Assembly (NCBI GenBank): GCA_009746045.1
Contig: RPFO01001055.1
Location: 44,056 to 108,055, forward strand
Reading direction: 5' to 3'
Length of the DNA: 64,000 nucleotides
From: Mesostigma viride
Lineage: Eukaryota > Streptophyta > Mesostigmatophyceae > Mesostigmatales > Mesostigmataceae
Positions within the stretch are counted from its first letter, which is position 1; each line of letters opens with the position of its first letter. A program made the translations under genes and the position numbers. Of the stretch, positions 44,114 through 54,419 are shown piece by piece. The notes below the pieces were generated by a model. That model worked only from the letters and a program-made list of their open reading frames with translations, did not search any database and was not told where the DNA came from.

Positions 44114-44450
44114 ATGGGCGCCCTCAGAATGGATCAGAAGAAGGAAACTAGAAACCATCCTTAGCTGCGGACGACGTCGACCTCGATGGACGCCCTCAGA
44201 ATGGAGAATTCGAAGGAAAGAAACCATGCCTTGCTGCGGACGACCTCGATGGACGTCCTCAGAATGGAGAAGGAAAGAAACCATCCTTTGCTGCGGACGA
44301 CGTCCTCGGTGGACGCCCTCAGAATGGATCAGAAGGAAAGAAACCATGGCCATGCCTTGCTGCGGACGACCTCGACCGACGCCCTCAGAATGGAGAAGGA
44401 AGGAAACCATCCCTTGCTGCAGACGACATCGGCCCCGACACAAGTCCCTC
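44114..44450 (+). repeat. About 60-bp repeat in the 5' part of the globin reading frame
   Basis: Five imperfect copies containing GACGCCCTCAGAATGGA, GGAAAGAAACCAT and CTGCGGACGAC. Indels of 3-9 bases keep one plus-strand frame open through the last four copies and into the globin exon, giving repeated blocks of the type LRMEKERNHPLLRTTS. Confidence 0.85.
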
Positions 44451-46418
44451 CCTCCTGCGGTTTTTTAAAGAAATTCAACTCAATTAATGTCAATGAGGTT
44501 AATGAGCTACCTAGTTACCCAATCGCAAGCGGGCAGCTACGGCGCCGCGGGCATGGCAGCAGTACTCAGCTGGCTTGCGAATTTAGGGACTGTGCCAGAG
44601 GTGTGGCCACACCGGCAGTGCCAGAAGCGTGCGACTCGAGGGCTGCGTCGGGAGGTGAGACTTTCCCGCGTCCCGTTTCTCGCATCCTTGAAGCGCTGAA
44701 TCCTCGGAGAAGCTACAGCCGGCGATGCGGCGCCCCAAGCGAGGATGCATGCGCTGCAACCAATCGCGGATATGTCATTAAGTTAAGCGAACTCGCCGAG
44801 GAGGAAGTCTTGTCGAAGGCCGACGTCCGGCTCATCAGCCAAAGCTGGGCGGTCATCTGCGACCAGGTGGACTCGCTGATGGACTTCGGAATGGTTTTCT
44901 ATGACCACCTTTCCAAGCTGGCACCGGATGTTGTCCACCTTTTCTCAGTACAACGGTATGTGCCCGTTTGAACCGTCTCATCTGCCACCGCATGTCACAG
45001 ACCGGCCAGCACAGGATGTCCATGCCACGTCCAGTATTCGTCATCTCTCCGGCCCTTCCTGGACCCAGGATGCTCCCCATGCCGGTGTCCGCCTTGTGTC
45101 CATGGGCTGCGGTACTGGACTTGCCTGCATGCGCTGTGCTGCTTATGAATGCCCATTTCCTTTTGTTTTCTCATGTTTCTTCTTTGTCTTGTCGTGTTCT
45201 CTTCTGTTTTCCGCTGTCTACCCGCCCCCCCCCCCCCCCCCCCCGGCCCCCCTCCCGTATGAAAACTCTCAAACAAACAAAGGAAAGTTAATTGATTGAT
45301 GGATTGATTAACAGGAAGGAAGGAAGGAAGGAAGGAAGGAAGGAAGGAAGGAAGGAAGGAAGGAAGGAAGGAAGGAAGGAAGGAAGGAAGGAAGGAAGGA
45401 AGGAAGGAAGGAAGGAAGGAAGGAAGGAAGGAAGGAAGGAAGGAAGGAAGGAAGGAAGGAAGGAAGGAAGGAAGGAAGGAAGGAAGGAAGGAAGGAAGGA
45501 AGGAAGGAAGGAAGGAAGGAAGGAAGGAAGGAAGGATCCCGGGGCTCTTGTCTGACTTAGGGATGAACTTCACTTAACTGAAATGAAGCAAATCAATTAA
45601 TTGATTCATTCTTGCCTGCCCTGCATGGGTGGTTACATTATTATTTTTTCTGTGTGGGGGGTGATTCTCCAGGTGCACCCAGGCAATGTCATTTGTGCTC
45701 ATGGTCAAGCACATCGTGGCGTTGCTGGAGCACCAGTCACTGCTCGTTGAATCGCTCGAAAAGTGTGCGCACCGCCACATCCAGTACGGCGTGCTGCCTC
45801 AGCACTTTCCGGTTGTGGGCGAGGCCCTAGTAAGGACTCTGGCGGAGTTCCTGGGTGCGGACGAGCACCTGGACATCTCTGTCGCGCGCGCGTGGGAGCA
45901 CCTGTGGAGCATCGTGAGCGAGGTGGGTTGAGATGCAAATGTGAAAATATTTGTCAGGCTGCCACACTCAAACTAGTTTGTGTATTGAGCTTGGATGGAA
46001 GATGGGAGTACATCCGACGCTCAAGGTACTAAGAATGTCTAAGTCTGTTGCACATGCGGGGTGTGTTCCGAATGCATTCCGAACTGGCCGCACGCGCCCA
46101 GTTCGGGTTTAGAAGCGATTGCAATGCCATGGTATACATATTGTTTGTTGCTGCTAGCTGTAAATTTGTTATGTTGTGCTTCACTGCCCATTGTTGCAAA
46201 TGCATGTCACGGCATAGTTTTAAAATGAATCTTTTGGCTTTCTTGTCTCTATAGTAGAATAAACACGCGCATGCATGTGACGGTGAATCTGGTTCTATGT
46301 ATGCTGGATGCAGATCATGTTGAAAGAGATTGCGCGGGTCGAGATGCAGCCTTGCTCCCCCTGCATGTCAGGGGCCACCTGCCCCAGCAAGATCGATGTC
46401 GGCAAAGTCTTGCCCTAG
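44186..46418 (+). CDS. Single-domain globin gene, three exons
   Basis: Exons: 44186(?)-44955, 45673-45922, 46314-46418. Junctions CG/GTATGT, CTCCAG, GAG/GTGGGT and GATGCAG agree in phase. Globin features: helix A, LSKADVRLISQSWAVICDQV; CD1 Phe in VVHLFS; distal E7 position Gln (in CTQAMSFVLMVKH, 32 residues before the proximal His); proximal F8 His in CAHRHIQYGV; then FPVVGEALVRTLAEFLG. The Gln/His pair and spacing resemble bacterial haemoglobin/flavohaemoglobin globin domains, not truncated globins. No reductase domain is attached. The 5' end is uncertain: the open frame includes a tandem repeat and about 90 residues before helix A. The last exon adds 34 residues ending KIDVGKVLP. The role cannot be read from sequence; O2 or NO binding is the family property. 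Confidence 0.85.
45313..45536 (+). repeat. (GGAA)n microsatellite in globin intron 1
   Basis: About 56 perfect AAGG tetranucleotides, preceded by a C-tract at 45224-45246. It lies wholly inside intron 1 (44956-45672). Poly-Glu/Gly/Lys/Arg and poly-Leu/Pro/Ser frames across it are not genes. Confidence 0.97.
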
Positions 46419-48160
46419 GCAAACCGGGCTCACTAGATCAAACCTCGTTGGGTGTTACAGAGTGTTGCTCATGTGCATACTATCTGCCTTTTTAGGCATT
46501 TTTGGGCACAGTCTGTCATTTTTGTCCATGTCCGTGATTCGTGTATATTCGAATGCCAGCAGAGCTGCCAGGTCAGGTCAGCCCTGTCGGTCTTCCACCG
46601 TAGCAAGGGTTTGCTATGGAGCCACACCTGGATCGCAGTGTCAGCAGATTGAGGAAACAATCCACTGCAATCTCGCTTTTTCGAGCGGTCGGGCGTGGTG
46701 CCAAGTGTCCCTAGCTGGTCTAGCCTGACATTGATCCGGAGTAGATGATAATAATAGTGAGCATGTGACAGCGTCACGTGGGTGCCAATACAAAGTAAAG
46801 GAACCTCCTACCAACTCCTACGCACAACAAGGAGGGAGGGTGCCCTCGTCTAGCATGCACTAGCTTCTGACTCACAGTCTGCCACATGCAGCTGGGGGCA
46901 GGCTGCCACAGAGTGCTCTCTCCGCAAGTTAGGCTTCAATGGTAGAAGAGCGGTTGGCGCCCAAGCTATAGGCTTGAGTACTGGCAACTGGCAAGGCTTG
47001 TCCCTAGGAGGACAGGTGGCAGTCAAATAGCCGTTGTTGTTTTGTGCTGAGGTGGAATGTGGACGGAGATATTTCGTCATGATGGAGATATTTGTGCAGG
47101 GCTGAAGGCCCTGTTTCAAGTGGAAGATTCAGTCCATGGACAACACGTCATGTGCATGAGATACTTGTGCGGCTTGGCTGGCTGAGAAGCTACGATGCCA
47201 AGTATCTGATCGAGCAGCTCTACTATTGGACATTCGCAGATTGTGGGAATCTCGCTGAATTCTTCCTAGTGTGCTCACGGATGCAAGAACCTGTCATGAA
47301 AACCGGGTTGTGTGAGTGCCCTGTCGTGCGGATAAAAGGGACACAACCAGTGAGCTCCAGGTTCTAGATACTTCTTCTAGCCGTGTGGCTAATGACAGCA
47401 CACTTGTAGCGTGCTGGTCACGTGCAGTTGGCTACGCCTCTAATAAAGGTCATATCAGCACAGCCTTAGTGTTAGACTGATAGTTTCAGGTACTTGGAGA
47501 TGCCAAACTGGGCTGGCTGACTTGTATGTTGGTTACGAATCATGTGGAGAATCTTGAGTGGATTTTGCAGGATTCCACATGGCAACCTTCCTTGTATATT
47601 ACCTATTCTGTATATTATGTAACCGTGTATAATATAACCTAAATTCTTAAAATTGAAATAGGTGGCTAGCGGCGTGTGTTCAACACAGTGCTGTGTCCTC
47701 AACACAATCGTCAATTAAGTCCACGGCTGCCAAACGGGGTACGTGGCGCTATCGATCTTCCCACCCTTGAGTACCAGCACTGGGCAATTAGTACGCCTGG
47801 ATCCGCCTGCGCCATGCACGCCCAGAGGCCAGCAGGCGGCGCCCAACCGGTGCCCGGCCGGACGCTGCCCGGCTCGCCACAGCAGCTGGCTGGACCTGTG
47901 GTACTCCTCCCATTCCTGGCTGCTCGCGGCGCGCCCGCCCCGCCCCCGCCGCCCCCGCCACCCCCGGCGCCGCTCGGCCCGCCAGTGGTGACCGCCCGCG
48001 CCTGGCGCCTGCAGCGGGCGCACCTGCGTCGCCCACGCCGCCCGCCGCCGAGCAGGACTACACATACATACCCGCCCCTGATGGAGGCCCTGGCCGACCG
48101 GCCCGACGAGCTCCCGCCATTCACCGAGGACCAGCTGCGAACCGCCGTCAATTAAACGTA
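46419..48160. other. Downstream spacer with one doubtful open frame
   Basis: No conserved gene was recognised. A 159-codon plus-strand frame (47676-48155) has a polyproline run and ends PPFTEDQLRTAVN; its GC-rich part looks coding-like, but no family is evident. It may be the 5' part of the retroelement that follows. Confidence 0.4.
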
Positions 48161-48440
48161 TACAACTTCACTTCTACGCCACCGGCCGTAGCTAGGGCCC
48201 AGCCAGCTCCCTCAGCTGCACGGTGATTAAACTGGCGGCACTCACGGCCAGGGTTGATGCTGGACGTCCGCAACCTGAGATCCTACTTGCCGACGCGCCG
48301 CCGATCCCAGCTAAGTGCGGCAACACAGCTATATACCGTATATTATTGTGCTATAACATTTTTTTGCTTTTCGACGTTCCATGTGGATAGATGTTGTAGA
48401 TCTAGTTGTTGTAGATAGATTAGACCGGTGGGACTGTTTG

Positions 48441-48914
48441 CATCCATCCATCCATCCATCCATCCATCCATCCATCCATCCATCCATCCATCCATCCATC
48501 CATCCATCCATCCATCCATCCATCCATCCATCCATCCATCCATCCATCCATCCATCCATCCCATCCATCCATCCATCCATCCATCCATCCATCCATCCAT
48601 CCATCCATCCATCCATCCATCCATCCATCCATCCATCCATCCATCCATCCATCCATCCATCCATCCATCCATCCATCCATCCATCCATCCATCCATCCAT
48701 CCATCCATCCATCCATCCATCCATCCATCCATCCATCCATCCATCCATCCATCCATCCATCCATCCATCCATCCATCCATCCATCCATCCATCCATCCAT
48801 CCATCCATCCATCCATCCATCCATCCATCCATCCATCCATCCATCCATCCATCCATCCATCCATCCATCCATCCATCCATCCATCCATCCATCCATCCAT
48901 CCATCCATCCATCG
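48441..48914 (+). repeat. (CCAT)n microsatellite, 474 bp
   Basis: About 118 CCAT units with one single-base interruption near 48561. It runs directly into an ORF1 copy at the codons for I-A-T-K-L-Q-E-L. In the related copy at 29509 the same place reads CCCATCGC with no expansion. The HPSI and MDGW reading frames are repeat artefacts. Confidence 0.97.
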
Positions 48915-49814
48915 CCACAAAGCTCCAGGAGCTGGAGGACCACCGCCAGGCCCAGCAACGGGAGGTCACCGACCGCGCTCGCCGCGAGTGCCGAGTGGTG
49001 CTACGTCGCTTCCCCCAGAAGCCAGGTGAGACGTCAACCTCTCTTGCTGACGAGCTCAAGAACCAGCTTCTTACCCTCATGGGCCTGGTAGGTGAGGTAG
49101 AACTGCGTGGGTGCCACCGCCTTCCCCACTCACGGGACAAGGCGGCTCCCCCACCAGTCCTACTCACCTTCTCCTCCCCTGAGGATAAGCAGCGGTTCCT
49201 CTCTCGTCGCAAGCGGTTGCACGACCTCACCTGGACGCTGGATGACGACCTCACCCCCGCTCAGCAACAGCAGCGACGCGACCTGTGGCCGGCATACCTC
49301 CGCCATAAGCAGGACCCCCAGAAGCCCAAGGTGTACTGGAGGGGCGGGGACCTGATGATCAACCACAAGATGTGGACGCCCCCAGCGGGCTAGAATAGCA
49401 ATAGCCCTAGCTTGTAACCATTGGCGTCACTGCCGCTAAGGCAGCCATACCTAGAATGTTGCCTAGCTGTGCCAACACACCTAGTCACGTGCCGCCAACG
49501 CACGGTACACAACCAGCCATAGCCTTAGCCTAGTCCTAGTACAGCCATGCTACGCCCTGGCTATGTTCAGATTACTTGCCCACGCTCCTTGCTATGATAT
49601 GCTCACATGGGTCTTATTGCACCCACAGTTTGCCGGATCGTTAGCCTGTCCTTTTAGCTAGCCGCGCCCGATTGCAGCTGTGGCATGCCTTTGGCATGAA
49701 GGAGACTGGGGGTCTCTGCCCTTTCTCCTGTAGTGCACACACAGGGATTAAAAGCACTTCGGTGCTCCGTGACTCCCCAACGGGAGCACGAGTTTAATTA
49801 ATTAATTAATTAAT
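48915..49814 (+). mobile_element. ORF1-only LINE-type element, best-preserved copy
   Basis: ORF1 (48912-49393) is unbroken from [19 protein letters not shown] through [40 protein letters not shown] and [20 protein letters not shown] to [11 protein letters not shown] and a stop. The coiled-coil-like start followed by RRM/C-terminal-type motifs is the LINE-1 ORF1p architecture (RNA-binding chaperone). A 3' UTR of about 300 bp leads straight to the conserved hairpin and TTAA tail (49690-49814). No reverse transcriptase lies between. The 5' end is obscured by the CCAT array. Confidence 0.85.
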
Positions 49815-49987
49815 CCATCCATCCATCCATCCATCCATCCATCCATCCATCCATCCATCCATCCATCCATCCATCCATCCATCCATCCATCCATCCATCC
49901 ATCCATCCATCCATCCATCCATCCATCCATCCATCCATCCATCCATCCATCCATCCATCCATCCATCCATCCATCCATCCATCCATT
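49815..49987 (+). repeat. (CCAT)n microsatellite between two LINE 3' ends
   Basis: About 43 CCAT units starting directly at the TTAA tail of one retroelement and ending at the CGGGGTTAATGCTCC start of the next 3' end. Confidence 0.95.
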
Positions 49988-50055
49988 CATCGGGGTTAAT
50001 GCTCCGTGACTCCCCAACGGGAGCACGAGTCTAATTAATTAATTAATTAATTAAT
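49988..50055 (+). mobile_element. Short LINE 3' end, second in the tandem series
   Basis: CGGGGTTAATGCTCCGTGAC, then TCCCCAACGGGAGCACGAGT and a TAATTAATTAA tail. It matches the 3' end of the LINE in hAT element 2 (minus, 35383 upward), which also has CCAT units before CGGGG. It is therefore a copy truncated within its own CCAT tract. Confidence 0.85.
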
Positions 50056-50370
50056 CCATCCATCCATCCATCCATCCATCCATCCATCCATCCATCCATC
50101 CATCCATCCATCCATCCATCCATCCATCCATCCATCCATCCATCCATCCATCCATCCATCCATCCATCCATCCATCCATCCATCCATCCATCCATCCATC
50201 CATCCATCCATCCATCCATCCATCCATCCATCCATCCATCCATCCATCCATCCATCCATCCATCCATCCATCCATCCATCCATCCATCCATCCATCCATC
50301 CATCCATCCATCCATCCATCCATCCATCCATCCATCCATCCATCCATCCATCCATCCATCCATCCATCCA
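50056..50370 (+). repeat. (CCAT)n microsatellite, second block
   Basis: About 79 perfect CCAT units between two LINE 3' ends. Open frames on the minus strand are poly-MDGW artefacts. Confidence 0.97.
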
Positions 50371-50437
50371 CTGATCCATCGGGGTTAATAATGCTCCGTG
50401 ACTAGCTCCCCAACGGGAGCACGAGTTTAATTAATTA
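50371..50437 (+). mobile_element. Short LINE 3' end, third in the tandem series
   Basis: CGGGGTTAATAATGCTCCGTG, then the CTCCCCAACGGGAGCACGAG hairpin side and a TTTAATTAATTA tail. Four extra bases (AGCT) sit in the hairpin region relative to other copies. Confidence 0.8.
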
Positions 50438-50439
50438 TG

Positions 50440-51888
50440 CTATACAAATTATGCTCCAGCCTCAGTTTACTGCTACGCGAGACGTATTAATTGTCACCAA
50501 GGTTTCCGAGGCCATGCACAGCTAGCCACTGTGACCGGCCGCCTTAACCAGCTAGGTGGAAGGCCGAGTCGGCCAAAGCACGTACCGTGAAACTTGAGGC
50601 AGTTGCTACCAAGGTAGACCGTACGCCCTGGCCACGCAGGTCCCCGAGATCGCCGAGCGAGCGGCTATAGTACCATCGCCGCCCATGCAACCTGCCGGTA
50701 GGGCTAGCGATGACCCCTTGACTCGCGCAGGCCTAGCTCCATGGGCTGACCTGCTCAAGAGCCAGGCAACCTCTACCCGGCACCATCGCCATCACCACCA
50801 AGCTCCAGGAGCAGCCCGCCTGGAAGACACGCGCCGCGAGGCCACTGACCGCGACCATCGCCGCTGCCGGGTCATCATCAGTCAGGCGCTTCGACATGCA
50901 ACCGGAATCAAAGACCCAGGACTCTCTTCTCGACGATTGGCTGAAAAAAAAATCTTAGCGCTGATGGAGCTGCCAGGTGCGACACTGCAGCCTGGGCTCC
51001 TACCGCCTGCCCCATCCATGGGACAAGGCTGGCCCCCCAGTTAAAGAAACTGTGGCTGAACTGTGGTTCAGCCTGCACTGATTAACTCGAGTTAATATCT
51101 ACAGAGGAAGTAGTTATATACACCCGCATCGGCCTGGCCTGGGCTAGGCTTCGTTCGCTCAACACCTACTGGCGCTCCAAGGGCCTGGGCGACCACCGCA
51201 AGCGCATGCTCTTCAAGGTCCTCGTCCTCACGGTGCTCACGTATGGCGCCGAGGCGTGGACACTCACACCCACACTGGCAGCTAGGCTAGACGGCACAGT
51301 TTACAGGATGCTCCGACAGGTCTTGAACGTAGGGGTTTCCAAGCGCCCGTCATCAGAGTCTTTGTATCAGGGCATGCCTCGTATTTCGGACGAGATTAGA
51401 CAGCGTAGGATGGCATTTGTAGGACACCTTGCTCGCACTAGCCAGGTCGACACCGCCCTTGGCCTGGCAGGCCCCCAGCGGCTTGGCCAGCCAGGGCGGC
51501 ACATTCTGACCTGGCCTGGCCCCAAGGACATTCCCAAAAGGGTAGGGAAACATGTCACGTCGTACAGGTGCTGCTGGATGACCTACTGGCCCCACTGAGC
51601 CCAGTTTGAATACCGCATTTACTCTCTCTCCCTTCTTTGGACTGCCATGCAGAACAAGACGCGGTGGCAGAAGATTGTCAAGGCTCACACGCCCGACCCT
51701 GTGGGCAAGCCCCCTCCCCCCAAGAGGCGGAGGCGTTTTGACGAGTAGGGCAGTTAGGATTTTTCTAGACTAGGTGCTTAGCGTTAGGATAGTTCGATTA
51801 CGCAGCTCTCTCCTTTCCACCATCAAGGAATATGTGCTACATGACCTCCGATCAACGGAGGCATGTTATAATTTAATTTAATTTTTTT
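50440..51888 (+). mobile_element. Internally deleted LINE: ORF1-like part plus ORF2 C-terminus
   Basis: 50685-51044 encodes an ORF1-like piece (RREATDRDHRRCRVIISQAL). 51128-51598 is homologous to the ORF2 C-terminal domain at 35571-36200 (VLTVLTYGAEAWTLTPTLAA, ESLYQGMPRISDEIRQRR, FVGHLARTSQVDT). After a frameshift it ends NKTRWQKIVKAHTP and a stop near 51748. The reverse transcriptase palm is missing. The 3' end near 51850 has a perfect CCTCCG-ATCAA-CGGAGG hairpin and an A/T-rich tail. Confidence 0.82.
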
Positions 51889-52070
51889 AAGTAGTTATAT
51901 TAATCACTAGTTTTACGGTGCTGGCTATGGATCGATACCAGCACAGAATGCACAAAGCACGTGAGAACCGTCGCTGAAGGTGCGAGGACACAAGTGCAGG
52001 AAAAGTTGTGCCACCAAGTGGCAGAACCCTATTCAATATACTAATTCTAAGTCGTAGTAGTATACTAATT

Positions 52071-52167
52071 CTCTGCCCTTTCTTCCTGTTGTGCACATAC
52101 AGGGAAGCACTTCGGTGCTCCGTGACTCCCCAACGGGAGCGCGAGTTTAATTAATTAATTAATTAAT
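52071..52167 (+). mobile_element. LINE 3' end downstream of the importin gene
   Basis: Only the last 97 bp or so: CTGCCCTTTCTTCCTGTTG-type sequence, AGCACTTCGGTGCTCC, the CCCCAACGGGAGC hairpin and a TTAATTAATT tail. It is a severely 5'-truncated copy. Confidence 0.8.
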
Positions 52168-52343
52168 GGAAGCCCAAGTTCTATTCTTTAAAAGAAAAAA
52201 ACCTCACAAATTAAACTTGTTAAAATTCATGCTTGCAAGCTCATTTATTTGTTAAAAATTATAGAAAAAGTCTCACATTCGGCTCCATGACATGGAACAT
52301 TAAATGAGCGAGACTTAGACCCTTCATTCAGGTTGTTGATGAA

Positions 52344-54419
52344 TCATGCGGATAGCAGTGCGTGCGCAAATGGGAACTTCTCTATGAACTTTGCAACTGC
52401 TTGCTGCAGTTCAGCACTAGCGTGCGCAGTTACCAATGATTGCAGGCTTGTGCTGTTCTTTTTCAAACAAGCCATGACCTGGTCCATCTCGTTCACAGGC
52501 TCCAAGTCACCTGTCGATGGCATTACGAGCACGTATTTGATAAGGGAGAGACATGGGTTTCCAAACAGCGCAGCGCAGGTACAGACAAAGACAAGGGGTG
52601 TCAGATAGCAGATTCACGTAAATGCAAGAAGAAAGCCGGTCATGTGGCAGTGACCGAAGATGTATGGCGATCCCAAGGGGTGTATGGTAGAAGCTCCTCG
52701 ACTGCTACTACGGCGAAACTCACCCATAAGTATTTGTTCTCTGTGCAGCTGATTCTAAAGCTCAGCGACAATTATCCAGCAATGCTTTTGAAGACGTTGC
52801 AACGCATAGGAGCGACCCGGGGCCTGAAAATGCTGTGCGCAGCCACTTGGCAACAGTTTTTGTGGCAGCCTGGCTTAGTCCCGATGAGGCGATGACCAGC
52901 TGTTTGTGAGAATTAGGCTAGTAAGGCATGACAGTAAGCAGAAACTGGCTAGCTTCCTCTCGAGGAGAAAATATTAGTAGAGAACAACCGCGTGCAGATA
53001 GCTCACCCAGCTCCACCTCTCCCCCCGGTTCGATGGCCTCCTCCTCCTCTAACTCCTCAGCCACCTCCTGCGCCGCGAGGGCGCAGCGCCGCAGGAACTC
53101 TTCCTCCGTCTCCTCGTGCTCCTGCTGGCAGATGGCACGTGAGTGACAAAACGCCGCGATAGATAGCACATGCCACACACCAAGGCAAATAATTAATATA
53201 AAGTCAATCACAAGCTGATCGGACATAGTGTGATAGCCAGTGCAACAATATCGCTCACATTGCGAACTCCACAGCATGATAGCCCAGGCAAAGAAATAAG
53301 ATACGACGCGATATCCTCACTCCAATATATATATAAGTAAGACCAAAAAAATCATCAACTAGCATAAATAGCACGGACAAAGAGCAAACAGCCCCTAGCA
53401 TACGAATACGATGCCTCACGTCTTCTTATAATCAACTAGCATAAATAGCACGGACAAAGAGCAAACAGCGCCTAGCATACGAATACGATGCCTCACGTCA
53501 GTCTTCTTATCATCAACTAGCATAAATAGCACGGACCAAGAGCAAACAGCGCCTAGCATATGAATACGATGCCTCACGTCTTCTTCCTCGTCCTCCTCCT
53601 CGTCTTCTTCTTCTTCTTCCTCCTCTCCTTCTTCTTCCTCCTCCTCCTCGTCCATACTCTCCACTTGCACCTCGTGCAGCGCCACCAACCCTTCCAGCAA
53701 GCACGCCAGCACAGCCATGGCCATGACAGCGCCACCACTGGCATCCGTGCTGCCGCTGCCCCGGCTCACAAAGTCCGTCAGCCGCGTCAACCCCAGCACT
53801 GCCAACCGCCAGCCATGAGGCAATCAGCCACAAGGCCACACATGGGCCAGCCACAAGGCCACAAACAAAAAAACATGTTCAAACAAGAAGAAAAAAGCCG
53901 TCCACAAGTTAGCATTCACAGTGGGGGGCAGCCGCATGTCAGGACTATGCAAGCCTCCATTCCCAACATGTTGACAAGGGATTGCTACTGTACCAGCCCA
54001 TGCAGGTTCACAGTGCGTGGACCAATATTCATAGCCGTGACACCAATATCTTGCAGAGCCACAGCAATACAAAACGCTTAGCAGGCATATGCGCGCCACT
54101 GAGTAGTATTTTATGAATTATCTTCTGGCATGCGGTGACCCCTACCGAGAAGCTTGAGCTCGCTGGCGCGCTTGCCTAGCTCCACCACCCCCTCGGCTTG
54201 TGAGACCAGGGAGCCGTGCGTAGCGACCACCCACTGGCCCAGGCGGATAAGCCCGCTTGTGCCCTCGCTGTGGGCGGCTAGCAGCACCTCGGGCAGGTCC
54301 CGCGCGCAAGCGGACGCAAGCACGACCGAGAGCGGCCAGGTGAGCGGGCGGTCCCCCAGGGGGGCCTCGAGGGACAGCAGGCGGTTCAATGCGCTGGCGG
54401 ATATTTGACGCAAGACGGC
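52344..54419 (-). CDS. Importin C-terminal exons and stop
   Basis: 54419-54146: LTWPLSVVLASACARDLPEV and LIRLGQWVVATHGSLVSQ. 53798-53578 completes a split Val codon, reads LGLTRLTDFVS and ends in a long Glu/Asp run. 53121-53007: EHEETEEEFLRRCALAAQEV to GEVELG. 52510-52344 restores Gly, then DLEPVNEMDQVMACL and AKFIEKFPFAHALLSA with stop TGA at 52344. The EEEFL and EVELG blocks and the closing KF-FP element are typical of the family C-terminus. AATAAA on the minus strand at 52249-52244 could serve polyadenylation. Confidence 0.9.

Noticed and set aside
44995-45573. Poly-Leu/Pro/Ser open frame on the minus strand
   Set aside because: It crosses the GGAA microsatellite inside a globin intron.
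47676-48155. 159-codon frame with a polyproline run as a host gene
   Set aside because: No family, no splice context, and it lies directly upstream of retroelement sequence; kept only as a doubtful note.
48343-49254. Large MDGW-repeat and HPSI-repeat proteins (up to 321 codons)
   Set aside because: They are readings of the CCAT microsatellite. Only the ORF1 part after 48912 has non-repeat similarity.
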